From Bacteroidaceae bacterium (lineage in GTDB: Bacteria; Bacteroidota; Bacteroidia; Bacteroidales; Bacteroidaceae), in the NCBI GenBank assembly GCA_017645305.1, contig JAGCPD010000001.1, positions 1 through 64,000 on the forward strand: a DNA stretch of 64,000 nt, written 5' to 3'. A program made the translations under genes and the position numbers. Below are positions 49,239-58,010 of this stretch, piece after piece. Below the pieces are notes generated by a model that worked only from the letters and a program-made list of their open reading frames with translations, was not told where the DNA came from and searched no databases. Within the stretch, counting starts at the first letter, position 1; the number at the start of each line of letters is the position of its first letter.

Positions 49239-50648
49239 TTAAAAGCTGTAATACAGGAACGGTGTGATGTTGCTGGTATGGAACTCTATGGCCAGTTGGA
49301 CGGTGCAGGCAAAAGCCAGCAGCTTCAGAAGCCAGGGAGAGTAGATAAACTTTATCATCATCCTGTTATAATACCTTTCTTTAATAAAAAGCAGCAGGCA
49401 GCAACAGCCCATTATAAACAGCCATGTGGGGCGCATGGCAACGAAGGCGGGGATGCTCTTGGGCTGGAAGTTCGTAAATATCTGTGTGAAAAGACTGCAG
49501 ACTGTGTTTATGTCTGGTGCGCGGAAAACAGCCCAGCAGCATACAACAAAGGTGCTGGTTACAAAAACGCTGAAGGGCTTGGTGTACCATGTGTCGGGAA
49601 TCCCACGGAGCCACCGTTGCAGATTCTTGTGAACAACCAGTGCCACACCGTGTAGTACCCCCCACAGTATAAACATGAAGGTGCTTCCGTGCCATATTCC
49701 CGCCAACAGAAAAGTGATAAGGCAGTTAATGCCTGTGCGTACTTTTCCGTTCCTGTTTCCCCCCAGCGGGACATAGACATAGTCCCTGAACCAGGTGGAA
49801 AGAGAAATGTGCCACCTGTGCCAGAACTCCGTAACGTTGAGGCTCTGATAGGGGAAGCGGAAATTCTCGCGTAAACGGATACCCATTAAAGCCGCTATGC
49901 CAATGCTGATATCGCTATACCCGGAGAAATCAAGGTAAATTTGCATAGAAAAACCCAGCAGTCCCATGAGATTCTCAAAACCGGAATAGGTGAGGGGAGA
50001 GTCGAAAATCCAGTTGTTGTACTGCGCAATGTAATCGGCCACGACGGCTTTCTTAAGGATTCCAACGATGACGAGCCAAAGGCCGGAATACATCAGCCGT
50101 TCGCTGATGACAGGCTGACGGCGGACCTGCGGAAAGAAAGTCTCGGCTCGCGTGATGGGGCCGGCAAAGAGGAGGGGGAAGAAAGACAGATAGAAAATAT
50201 ACTCCAGGAAGCTGACATCAAGTGCGAACCTCCTCTTGTAAACATCAACGGAATAGCTGATGGCCTGAAACGTGTAGAAAGAAATCCCGACGGGTAGCGC
50301 TAACTCCAGTATCGGAAAATTGCTGTCTATTAGTCGGCTCAGGCTAAAAAGGGCTATGCCTGCATATTTGAAGTAAGCCAAAGGAGCCAAGTCTAACAGG
50401 ATAATGGTAAGCAAGAATGTTTTCCGCTTGGTTCCGGTATATTGCCTCATGGCCTTCGTCAGTGACCAGGAAATAAGGGCTGTAAGGGGGAGCAACTGCA
50501 TCATCCATCCGTTGGCCCAAGCAAAGAATCCCAAACTTACGATGGTTACATAAAGCATCATCCCTGCCCGTGTAGAACGGTGCAGCATGGCAAATATTAT
50601 CAGGAAAATGATAAATATGGCCCAGAAAGGAATGCTTGTGAACATCAT
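49239..50648 (-). CDS. MBOAT family O-acyltransferase (AlgI-like)
   Basis: This 469-residue polytopic membrane enzyme has 'FPLLFAGPITRAETFFPQ', 'EFWHRWHISLSTWFRDYVYV' and 'GIWHGSTFMFILWGVLHG', the latter containing the catalytic His of MBOAT proteins. AlgI-type members move acyl groups across the membrane for O-acetylation of exported polysaccharides or wall polymers. It forms a two-gene unit (6-base gap) with the SGNH protein, the usual periplasmic transfer partner. Proximity to the exopolysaccharide genes at 52 kb suggests the acceptor is that polymer. Confidence 0.94.
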   Translation of the reverse strand: MMFTSIPFWAIFIIFLIIFAMLHRSTRAGMMLYVTIVSLGFFAWANGWMMQLLPLTALISWSLTKAMRQYTGTKRKTFLLTIILLDLAPLAYFKYAGIALFSLSRLIDSNFPILELALPVGISFYTFQAISYSVDVYKRRFALDVSFLEYIFYLSFFPLLFAGPITRAETFFPQVRRQPVISERLMYSGLWLVIVGILKKAVVADYIAQYNNWIFDSPLTYSGFENLMGLLGFSMQIYLDFSGYSDISIGIAALMGIRLRENFRFPYQSLNVTEFWHRWHISLSTWFRDYVYVPLGGNRNGKVRTGINCLITFLLAGIWHGSTFMFILWGVLHGVALVVHKNLQRWLRGIPDTWYTKPFSVFVTSTFVVCCWAVFRAPDINTVCSLFTQIFTNFQPKSIPAFVAMRPTWLFIMGCCCLLLFIKERYYNRMMIKFIYSPWLLKLLAFACTVQLAIEFHTSNITPFLYYSF

Positions 50649-50654
50649 AATCTA

Positions 50655-51437
50655 TTATTCTTTTACAGGTTGAAGAAGGTGCAGAGGAAATTTCTTTGTT
50701 GCTTTACTTGCAGGCCTTTGCATTTTAATAGGGTGTTGGGCACTCTGCATCCATACGGCAACAGTGTCCATCCACGCACTGGCGGCTCCAAAAGTGGGAT
50801 GAATATGGTCGGAACCGCGTTTTAGTGTTAGTTTCCTGCTGTCAAAAAACCGGTTCTCTCCCACGCATTTCTGTACAAGGTTGTTAATGCCCGTGTCTTC
50901 TTTCCATGTGGGAATACCTATCCAAATGTAAGGCTTGTTGCCAAGAGTGCCAATGATTTTGCGTATATATTTTTCCCTTTCGGAAAGGTTTTTAACGAAC
51001 TGCTCGTTTCCTCCTATACAAATCATGAAGAAGGTGGGCTGGTATTTGCGGATGAAATACCGAAGCGTGTCTGATGATGCCCATTGCTTTGTGGTGGAAT
51101 TGTACCAAATAACGCGTGAAAGCTCGTGCCCGTTCTCCTGAGCATAGTCGGTCATCCTGCGCACCAGTCCCTCTGCCATGGAATCTCCAAAGAAAAGAAT
51201 GCGTTGGGGTGTCGTGTCAGGAGAAACTTCCTCAGAATTCTCCTCCTTGAGAGAGGAGGTAGAGTCAGGGACATCTTGTACGATTTCCCTTCCATGGGAG
51301 GGGCTAGGGGAGGCTTTTAAGTCTATCTTGCTAAATGTCCAGCCAGGAGGTGGTAGCTGAATAGGGCATAAAGCATAAGCAACCACAAATATCAGTGGCA
51401 ACGCCAAAATGGCAATTACTTTAGCATACAACTTCAT
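50655..51437 (-). CDS. SGNH-fold acyl hydrolase/transferase partner of the MBOAT protein
   Basis: This 260-residue protein has an N-terminal membrane anchor or signal (MKLYAKVIAILALPLIFVVAYA), a Ser/Glu/Pro-rich linker (about 43-78), and an SGNH domain with block I 'ILFFGDSMAEG' (nucleophilic Ser), block III 'CIGGNEQF' and block V 'GSDHIHPTF' (Asp-His). Paired with AlgI-like MBOATs, such proteins (AlgJ/AlgX-like) transfer the acyl group to the polymer. The linker is encoded by two copies of the palindromic CCTCTC..GAGAGG repeat family. It starts 25 bases after the tmRNA 3' end on the same strand. Confidence 0.88.
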   Translation of the reverse strand: MKLYAKVIAILALPLIFVVAYALCPIQLPPPGWTFSKIDLKASPSPSHGREIVQDVPDSTSSLKEENSEEVSPDTTPQRILFFGDSMAEGLVRRMTDYAQENGHELSRVIWYNSTTKQWASSDTLRYFIRKYQPTFFMICIGGNEQFVKNLSEREKYIRKIIGTLGNKPYIWIGIPTWKEDTGINNLVQKCVGENRFFDSRKLTLKRGSDHIHPTFGAASAWMDTVAVWMQSAQHPIKMQRPASKATKKFPLHLLQPVKE

Positions 51438-51462
51438 ACTAATATCCCTACCGCCTAATAAG

Positions 51463-51861
51463 TGGAGCTGGAGGGGATTGAACCCTCGTCCAAACAGGGA
51501 CGCCCTGTGCTTTCTACACGCTTATCCCAGCCTTCGGTTTTCGAGTGCAAACAAGACCTGGGCCACCAATCTGCACCTTATCCTCTAAATTTCACCCATA
51601 ATGCGAGGCCGTTATGAGCTATCCCCGATTTAGCTGTGCCACTTTGCCTGGACGCTTCGGAGCAACAGCTCCAGAGTGACATCTCGTCTCAGCACCTGGT
51701 GCCGGGATAAAGCCCAAGATCTACTGTGCTTCGATCAGGCAGCGAGAGCGTAGTTGTTTTCGCCAGATAAATTTTCGGCAATCATTGATTAAAGAGAGCG
51801 GCTGCCAACTCTCTGCGTGCTTACACAACACCTCAACCTGCTGTCAAATCCAGTCAGCCCC
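51463..51861 (-). ncRNA. ssrA: transfer-messenger RNA (tmRNA)
   Basis: A 399-base RNA on the minus strand. The 5' GGGGCTG pairs with the 3' CAGCTCC (one G-U), with discriminator A; CCA is not encoded. The T-arm reads GGACGAGGGTTCAATCCCC. The tag-coding frame in the 5' third reads GGCGAAAACAACTACGCTCT and ends with an Ala-Ala codon pair before TGA, giving a tag ending GENNYALAA, as expected for Prevotella-like bacteria. It frees stalled ribosomes and tags the peptides for proteolysis. Confidence 0.95.
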
Positions 51862-51885
51862 GGTGTGCTTATGCTTTATAGGCTG

Positions 51886-51893
51886 CAAAAGTA
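51886..51893 (-). promoter_or_regulatory. -7 box (TACTTTTG) for tmRNA
   Basis: TACTTTTG on the minus strand, 25 bases upstream of the mature tmRNA 5' end. It fits TAnnTTTG and leaves a short leader for RNase P removal. Confidence 0.55.
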
Positions 51894-52061
51894 GATAAAA
51901 TTGCAGACTATTCCAAGTATTCCCGCGTTTTTTTTGTTTTCTGTTGTTATTCGTATAATATAATCCAGTTTTTGTTGGGAGAGAGAAAAAAAGTCTGTTA
52001 TTTTGCAATAATTTAACGTGTTGTGAAGTTTTTATATTATAATTCAATAAAGTTATAAGAC
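51894..52061. other. upstream region of the exopolysaccharide operon
   Basis: An AT-rich stretch between divergent ssrA and the wza-like gene. TTTG at 51971 and TTATTTTGC at 51998-52006 resemble a -33/-7 pair, but the spacing (23 bases) and the -7 box are imperfect, so I cannot place the promoter with confidence. No invertible-promoter inverted repeat of the kind that flips Bacteroides capsule promoters is visible. Confidence 0.4.
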
Positions 52062-54629
52062 ATGATATTAAAATACGGAGCGTCTTTCAAGTTGCTTTTT
52101 GTAGTTTTATTGATGCTTGTTTCTGCAAATGGTTTAGCCCAGTCAATAACAGACAGTCAGGTTGTTCAGTTTGTGCAGCAAGAGCAGGAGAAGGGTACAG
52201 ACCAGCAGACTATTGTTACAAAACTTCTTCAGAAAGGTGTTACACTTAATCAGCTAAGAAGGATTCGTAAGAAGTACGAAGCACAGAAAAGCCAGTTGGG
52301 AGCTGTTGATTTACAGGAATCAAGTCCCAATACCAACAATACAGCAGGTAGGATGCGGACTCAGAAGGAGAAAGCACAGGAAAAACTGAATCAGCAGAAT
52401 GGCTATATGATTCGTTCGCAGCGTGAGGAGCAGGATGAAAAAAATATGTCGAGAACTGATAGGCTGAATGGCTTGAATGACGAGATTGCCTTCATGGACA
52501 TAGACTCGCTGATTTATTATCAAAATTATTTCCGTAACGACAAGGAAGTGTTTGGAAAAAATATTTTCAATAACAAGTACCTTACATTTGAACCCAACCA
52601 GAATATGGCAACCCCTGCCAACTATTGTTTGGGAGCTGGTGATAAAGTTGTGATAGACGTTTGGGGAGCCAGCCAGCAGACTTTCGAAAGCACAATTTCG
52701 CCTGATGGAGTTATTGTTATAGATGGCGTGGGGCCTATAAAACTTGCAGGCTTGACGGTTAAGCAGGCTACCCAGACCATTAAAAGCCAATTGGGCAGAT
52801 ATTACTCGGATTGCAGATTCAGTCTCTCTGTTGGTGATATACGAAGCATTCAGGTACAGGTGGTAGGTGATGTGGTAATGCCGGGAACCTATACGCTGAG
52901 CAGTTTGAGCAGTGCCTTCAATGCTCTGTATGCAGCTGGAGGCATAAACGAGATTGGTACATTGCGCGACATTAAGGTGTATCGGTCTGGCAGACAGATT
53001 GCAACAATCGACGTATATGACTACCTGTTAAATGGAAATCAAAAAGGCGATGTCCGTTTACAGGATAATGATATCATACAGGTCGGTCCCTACGAATGTC
53101 TGGTGAATGTGAGAGGCAAGGTAAAGCGTCCTATGTTCTATGAGATGAAGCGGTCAGAAAGTGTGAAGCAGCTGCTTTCTTATGCTGGTGGCTTTTCGGG
53201 AGATGCCTATACCAAGAACGTACGGTTAAGTCGAAAGTCCGGGCAGGAGTATAGTATGTACACTATTGATGAATTCCAAATGGGAAACTTCAATGTGATG
53301 GATGGAGACTCTATGTATGTTGACAGTGTAATAGCCCGTTACAACAATATGGTTGAGATCAGAGGTGCCGTAAAGCATCCGGGCCAGTTTCAGTTGGGGG
53401 GCGAAATCCAGACTGTTCGTGGTTTATTGCAGGTAGCAGAAGGTTTGCGCGAGGATGCTTTCCATAACCGAGCTGTCATGCATCGTGAGAAAGATGACCT
53501 TACGTTGGAAATGGTGTCTGTAGATATTGACGGCATTCTAAATGGTACTGTGGCAGACATTCCGCTGAAGAAAGGTGATGTCCTTTTTGTACCCAGCAAG
53601 GTAGATATGAAGGGCGAACAGATATTAAAGATAACAGGAGAAGTTTTATATCCTGGCACTTATCAGTATGCAGAGAATACCACGATAGAAGACCTTATTC
53701 TACAGGCAGGTGGTTTGACAGAGGCCGCCTCGTTGGCAAAGGTAGATGTATTCCGCCGAATTAATGATATAAATTCTGTGGAGAACACGGGCAAAATAGC
53801 AGAATCGTTCAGTTTTGCCATAGAGGACGGTTTCCGTATCAACGAGGGTGGTTTCAAACTGCTCCCCTTTGACGAAGTGGTTGTACGCCGCAGTCCCTCG
53901 TACAGCGAACAGAAGAATGTAACGATTACTGGTTGTGTGAATTTTGAAGGTCAATATTCCATGACCAACCAAAATTTCCGATTGAGCGACTTGGTAAAAG
54001 CTGCAGGAGGAGTGACCTCTTTGGCCTATACAAAGGGTGCCCGTCTGAACCGCGTAATGACACCTGATGAACGACTGCAGCGTGAGAGTTCCTTACGCGC
54101 TGCCCAGATACAGCTGTATGAGGAGGCACTCTCGAGCGAAAAGGAATTTAACAAGGCACAGGCTGATACACTTTTACAGATGAAGATGGATCTGGGAACT
54201 ACTTATCCTGTGGCAGTGAATCTGGAGAAAGCCATGGAAAATCCTGGATGTACAGAGGATATCGTGTTGCGTGAGGGTGACCAGGTTGTAATTCCTCAGT
54301 TCAGTAATACCGTTAAGGTAAGTGGTGAAGTAAGCTATCCCATCAGTATGAACTATAAAAAAGGAGAAAATCTGAATTATTATATCAAGCGTGCTGGTGG
54401 TTATGGCGATCGTGCCAAGAAGAAAGGTGTATATGCTATTTATATGAATGGTGCTGTGCAGAAGATTAATAATGGTAGCGGGAAGGATATTGAACCTGGT
54501 TGCGAGATTGTTGTTCCTACAAAGAAACAAGGAAGGAGGATGAGTACGGGCGAAATTGTTGCTCTCACTTCCGGTGCTGCGTCAATAGCCAGTGTGGCCA
54601 TGGCTCTTGTCAGTCTGTTGCGGAAATAA
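52062..54629 (+). CDS. polysaccharide export outer-membrane protein (Wza/SLBB family)
   Basis: This 855-residue protein has a signal peptide (about 1-26, ending 'NGLAQ'). A helical, Gln-rich N-terminal segment is followed by a polysaccharide-export (Poly_export) domain near 180-270 ('LGAGDKVVIDVWGASQQTFE', 'DGVIVIDGVGPIKLAGLTVK'). About six SLBB-type beta-grasp repeats follow ('VQVVGDVVMPGTYTLSSLSS', 'VEIRGAVKHPGQFQLGGEIQ', 'LKITGEVLYPGTYQYAENTT', 'VTITGCVNFEGQYSMTNQNF', 'VKVSGEVSYPISMNYKKGEN'). A short hydrophobic C-terminus completes it. It forms the outer-membrane export channel for exopolysaccharide or capsule. It is first in the plus-strand operon. Confidence 0.92.
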   Translation: MILKYGASFKLLFVVLLMLVSANGLAQSITDSQVVQFVQQEQEKGTDQQTIVTKLLQKGVTLNQLRRIRKKYEAQKSQLGAVDLQESSPNTNNTAGRMRTQKEKAQEKLNQQNGYMIRSQREEQDEKNMSRTDRLNGLNDEIAFMDIDSLIYYQNYFRNDKEVFGKNIFNNKYLTFEPNQNMATPANYCLGAGDKVVIDVWGASQQTFESTISPDGVIVIDGVGPIKLAGLTVKQATQTIKSQLGRYYSDCRFSLSVGDIRSIQVQVVGDVVMPGTYTLSSLSSAFNALYAAGGINEIGTLRDIKVYRSGRQIATIDVYDYLLNGNQKGDVRLQDNDIIQVGPYECLVNVRGKVKRPMFYEMKRSESVKQLLSYAGGFSGDAYTKNVRLSRKSGQEYSMYTIDEFQMGNFNVMDGDSMYVDSVIARYNNMVEIRGAVKHPGQFQLGGEIQTVRGLLQVAEGLREDAFHNRAVMHREKDDLTLEMVSVDIDGILNGTVADIPLKKGDVLFVPSKVDMKGEQILKITGEVLYPGTYQYAENTTIEDLILQAGGLTEAASLAKVDVFRRINDINSVENTGKIAESFSFAIEDGFRINEGGFKLLPFDEVVVRRSPSYSEQKNVTITGCVNFEGQYSMTNQNFRLSDLVKAAGGVTSLAYTKGARLNRVMTPDERLQRESSLRAAQIQLYEEALSSEKEFNKAQADTLLQMKMDLGTTYPVAVNLEKAMENPGCTEDIVLREGDQVVIPQFSNTVKVSGEVSYPISMNYKKGENLNYYIKRAGGYGDRAKKKGVYAIYMNGAVQKINNGSGKDIEPGCEIVVPTKKQGRRMSTGEIVALTSGAASIASVAMALVSLLRK

Positions 54630-54645
54630 TAAAAATGGCAGAAAT

Positions 54646-55716
54646 ATGAGCAATAATAAAAAATCAGATATTGATGTGTTGAATCAGGCAACACAGATTT
54701 TAAAGTCGAAGAAAAAGTCATTCACAAAGATTCTGGCCATTACTTTTGTCCTTTCTTGTTTGATTATCTTCCCACAGCCAAGATATTATAATTGCGAGGT
54801 GAAGTTGGCACCGGAATATGGCTCCTCAACTACAACTACAGGTGGATTGGGTTCTCTAGCTGCGTCTTTTGGAGTCGATCTGAGTAGCATGCAGAGTTCA
54901 GATGCTATTTATCCCCTACTATACCCAGAACTTTTTGAGTCACCAGAATTCCTTGTACCCCTTTTTAATATCAAAGTGAATACTTTAGATGGGAAAGTGA
55001 GTACTAATTATCATGATTATTTGAAAAAACATCAGAAAAAGAATCCGCTTGTAGCTCCATTCGTGAAGGTCTTCGATTTCGCAAAGAAATTCTTTGAGTC
55101 CGAAGATGTGTCCAACAAAGTGAATACGGGTTCTTCCATAAATCCTTTCCACATGAACAAGAAGGACTTCGGGCTGATGTCAAAGATAACAGATAAGGTT
55201 AAATGTATGGTAGATAAAAAGAATAATGTGGTTTCCATTGTTGTCAAAGACCAAGATGCCTTGGTCTGTGCCACATTGGCTGATAGCATAAAAAATCATC
55301 TGCAGAATTTTATCATTAATTATAGAACCAGTAAGGCTCGCCAGGATGTAGCCTACTATCAGGGGCTGCGTGACAGTGCACTTATAGAGTACGATGATGC
55401 CATTGTAAAATATAGCAGATATTGTGACCAGCATCAGAACGTAATCCTTCAGTCAGTCATTTCAGAACGTGACCAATTGGAGAATGATATGGCATTGAAA
55501 CTTACCAAGTACCAGACTGTAAGCAGTCAGTTAGAGAATGCCAAGGCTAAGGTACAGGAACAGACACCAGCCTTTACGGTTATCAAGAGTTCCACCGTTC
55601 CTGTTAAGCCTGCAGGTCCTAAGCGTATGATATTCGTAGCCTGTATGCTTATCTTGGCTGCATTAGGCTCTGCAGTGTGGTATCTGAGGCGTCTTATTTT
55701 ATCGGAACTTATTTAA
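54646..55716 (+). CDS. chain-length determinant protein (Wzz family)
   Basis: This 356-residue inner-membrane protein has a transmembrane helix at about 28-43 ('ILAITFVLSCLIIF'), a periplasmic Wzz domain with coiled-coil stretches, the terminal motif 'SSTVPVKPAGPKRMIFVACM' and a second membrane helix. There is no C-terminal tyrosine kinase domain. It controls polymer length with the Wzy polymerase. The ATG at 54646 lies 16 bases after the Wza gene; a longer frame from 54592 overlaps that gene and is rejected. The segment is notably AT-rich. Confidence 0.9.
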   Translation: MSNNKKSDIDVLNQATQILKSKKKSFTKILAITFVLSCLIIFPQPRYYNCEVKLAPEYGSSTTTTGGLGSLAASFGVDLSSMQSSDAIYPLLYPELFESPEFLVPLFNIKVNTLDGKVSTNYHDYLKKHQKKNPLVAPFVKVFDFAKKFFESEDVSNKVNTGSSINPFHMNKKDFGLMSKITDKVKCMVDKKNNVVSIVVKDQDALVCATLADSIKNHLQNFIINYRTSKARQDVAYYQGLRDSALIEYDDAIVKYSRYCDQHQNVILQSVISERDQLENDMALKLTKYQTVSSQLENAKAKVQEQTPAFTVIKSSTVPVKPAGPKRMIFVACMLILAALGSAVWYLRRLILSELI

Positions 55717-55723
55717 ATGCTAA

Positions 55724-56905
55724 ATGGAACTCACCAGCCTTGAGCCGATTCCAATACTGGTTTTCACAAACCTGTTGATGGTTGCTTTCTTACTCCTTTT
55801 GGGTAGGAAAGGCTTGAGGGAACCTTATATACTCCGACCTTGGCGAAGGTATTTTGTGATTTTCATATCTATGATATTCTGCCTTTTCTCTTTTTGGGGT
55901 ACCGACTGGTTTCACTATGCTGAAATGTATATCAATTTGGTGTACATGGATGGTTTTAACACATCACTTGAGAATGTGTACTATTTTATTGCCAACTATC
56001 TTTCTCCCAACTATCTGGTATTCAGGGCTATTATATGGGGCGGTGCGCTTTATTTGCTTTGCCTGCTATTCCGACATGTCAGCATACGTGGTGATTTGCT
56101 GCTTGCCATTTTCTGTGCACTATGGCTTTTAGACTTCAGTTATGGACGTGTTGTAATGTCCTATACCATGATGTATCTGGGAGGTGCTGTCCTGATGAAG
56201 CCTGTAAGAGGTAAAATGCTGTTGTCATTAATGCTGGGAATTATACTGCTTGTTTTGTCGTTATTTTTCCATAAATCAGCTGTTTTCGGTGTCGTGTTGG
56301 TTCTGTTGGCTTTGTCCCCTCGGTTGCTGAATAATCGCACTTTTGCTTTGGTTCTGATGATGTACCCTTTTGTATTGTTGCTGGTTCAGTTGCTTCTGAT
56401 GCAGTTCATGGATACGGCAGTAGACCCCAGTGAGCGTAATTCTTCTTCTACAGCCGGACAGACTTATTTGAATGATGATACAAAGGAAATAGGACCGGCC
56501 TATTTATTGTACTTGATAATGCGGTATGTACCATATTATATGATTGCATGGATTGCTTATAAGGTAAATCAGTATCAACCGGAAGAGAGCGCAGAGAAAG
56601 AAAGTAATGCACAGCTTTCATTACCCGATGAGGCTCCTGCAGAAGTTCGTTTTTTCTCCCGACTCACGGTATATGTCGTTTTGGTATCCACCATTTTTTT
56701 GTTTGATTTGGGGGCCAGTACTACTACACTCTATATACGTTTCCTGATGTATGGTTTTATACCCGCCTGTGTGGTGATAGCATGGGCGTGGCAGTACAAG
56801 TTTTGTCCGCGTATGGTTAAACTGACCTTTCTTGTGGGTGTCGCAGGAACGTTCTATGCGTTGTTGTATTCGTTCTATCTAGCCTATTTGGGAGTGGCGG
56901 AATAA
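55724..56905 (+). CDS. EpsG/Wzy-like polysaccharide polymerase
   Basis: This 393-residue integral membrane protein has ten or more hydrophobic segments. The pattern 'FWGTDWFHYAEMYINLVYMD' with a long loop, and 'SYTMMYLGGAVLMKPVRGK' followed by 'LVLSLFFHKSAVFGVVLVLL', is typical of the EpsG family, with the family's H-K-S motif. EpsG/Wzy proteins link repeat units in the periplasm. Its position between Wzz and the glycosyltransferases supports this. Confidence 0.87.
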   Translation: MELTSLEPIPILVFTNLLMVAFLLLLGRKGLREPYILRPWRRYFVIFISMIFCLFSFWGTDWFHYAEMYINLVYMDGFNTSLENVYYFIANYLSPNYLVFRAIIWGGALYLLCLLFRHVSIRGDLLLAIFCALWLLDFSYGRVVMSYTMMYLGGAVLMKPVRGKMLLSLMLGIILLVLSLFFHKSAVFGVVLVLLALSPRLLNNRTFALVLMMYPFVLLLVQLLLMQFMDTAVDPSERNSSSTAGQTYLNDDTKEIGPAYLLYLIMRYVPYYMIAWIAYKVNQYQPEESAEKESNAQLSLPDEAPAEVRFFSRLTVYVVLVSTIFLFDLGASTTTLYIRFLMYGFIPACVVIAWAWQYKFCPRMVKLTFLVGVAGTFYALLYSFYLAYLGVAE

Positions 56906-56918
56906 TTGTTGAAAAAGA

Positions 56919-58004
56919 ATGAGGATATTACACATACATCCATCCATGTTGGCAGGCGGTGTAGAGGCCATGATTTGCGCTACTGCCACAGAGATGACTC
57001 GACAAGGACATGAGGTTACCTTTTGTTCCATTTATCAACCTAAGCCAGACGATATTTTTTGGTACCGATTGCCAGAAACTGTACATAAAGAGACTTTGGG
57101 TAAGCAGGGGACAGGTTTCTCGTTAAAGGAAGTTTTTGCTATATATCGTTTTATCAGAAAGGGACATTTTGATGTTGTCCAGTTACATGGCTTCTTTTAT
57201 TATTTTTTTTTATCGGTATTGTTGCTCCCACGTCAGAAGTTCTTTTATACGTTTCATTCCGACGCAAAAAGGGAAAATTTTAAATGGGATGTTCGTTTCT
57301 TCTGGTTTAAGAAGCTGATGTTCCGGTTGGGAAGGGTTCGTGCTATTACCATTTCACCGGCCAGCCAACTGTCCTTCACTGAACTCTATGGCTGTAAGAG
57401 TGCCCTTTGTGAAAACGGCATCCCCATACCTCAGGTTGACGATGTTCCGAATCCCGTGGACAAGGCTCGTATCACCTCTAAGACGAAGGTGTTTCTACAT
57501 CCAGGACGCATCACGGAGGCCAAGAACCAACTGGTGCTGGTGAAGGTGTTCCGCAGGCTGATAGAGGAGGACAGGGATGTTGTGTTACTGATAGCGGGCA
57601 AGGAGGAAAATGATGCCATCCTGCAGCAGATACGTCCCTATTTTTGCGAACGGATACAATACATAGGCTTGCAAACGGATGTCCCCTCCCTGATGGCGAA
57701 GGCCGACGGGATGTGTCTACCCTCCATATGGGAAGGACTTCCCATAACGCTGCTTGAGTGTCTGGCAGTGGGGTGCATACCCATCTGTAGCCCTGTGGGA
57801 GGGGTTGCTGACGTGATAACAGATGGGAAGAACGGCTTGCTGTCGAAGAGTAGCGGCGAGGATGACTACTATCAGGCCATGCTGCGTTTCCTGAAACAGA
57901 GCCGTGAGGATACTGCTCGAATGAAGCAGTGGTGCGTGACTTCCTTCCAACCTTATCACATCAGAAATTCTGTGAAGAAATACTTACAGGAATATGCAAA
58001 ATAA
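56919..58004 (+). CDS. glycosyltransferase family 4 protein
   Basis: This 361-residue GT-B enzyme has an N-terminal 'MRILHIHPSMLAGGVEAM' and a C-terminal nucleotide-sugar domain with 'VFLHPGRITEAKNQLVLVK', 'ERIQYIGLQTDVPSLMAKAD' and 'SIWEGLPITLLECLAVG' (the E-x7-E region). It adds a sugar to the lipid-linked repeat unit; donor and acceptor are unknown. The first half is AT-rich and the second half GC-richer, suggesting a mosaic gene. Confidence 0.9.
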   Translation: MRILHIHPSMLAGGVEAMICATATEMTRQGHEVTFCSIYQPKPDDIFWYRLPETVHKETLGKQGTGFSLKEVFAIYRFIRKGHFDVVQLHGFFYYFFLSVLLLPRQKFFYTFHSDAKRENFKWDVRFFWFKKLMFRLGRVRAITISPASQLSFTELYGCKSALCENGIPIPQVDDVPNPVDKARITSKTKVFLHPGRITEAKNQLVLVKVFRRLIEEDRDVVLLIAGKEENDAILQQIRPYFCERIQYIGLQTDVPSLMAKADGMCLPSIWEGLPITLLECLAVGCIPICSPVGGVADVITDGKNGLLSKSSGEDDYYQAMLRFLKQSREDTARMKQWCVTSFQPYHIRNSVKKYLQEYAK

Positions 58005-58010
58005 TGCTCA

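Noticed and set aside
51844..52047. Small minus-strand protein upstream of ssrA
   Set aside because: The frame overlaps the tmRNA 5' end and its promoter and is low-complexity.
51894..52061. Invertible capsule promoter
   Set aside because: No pair of inverted repeats flanking a promoter was found, and there is no nearby tyrosine recombinase gene.
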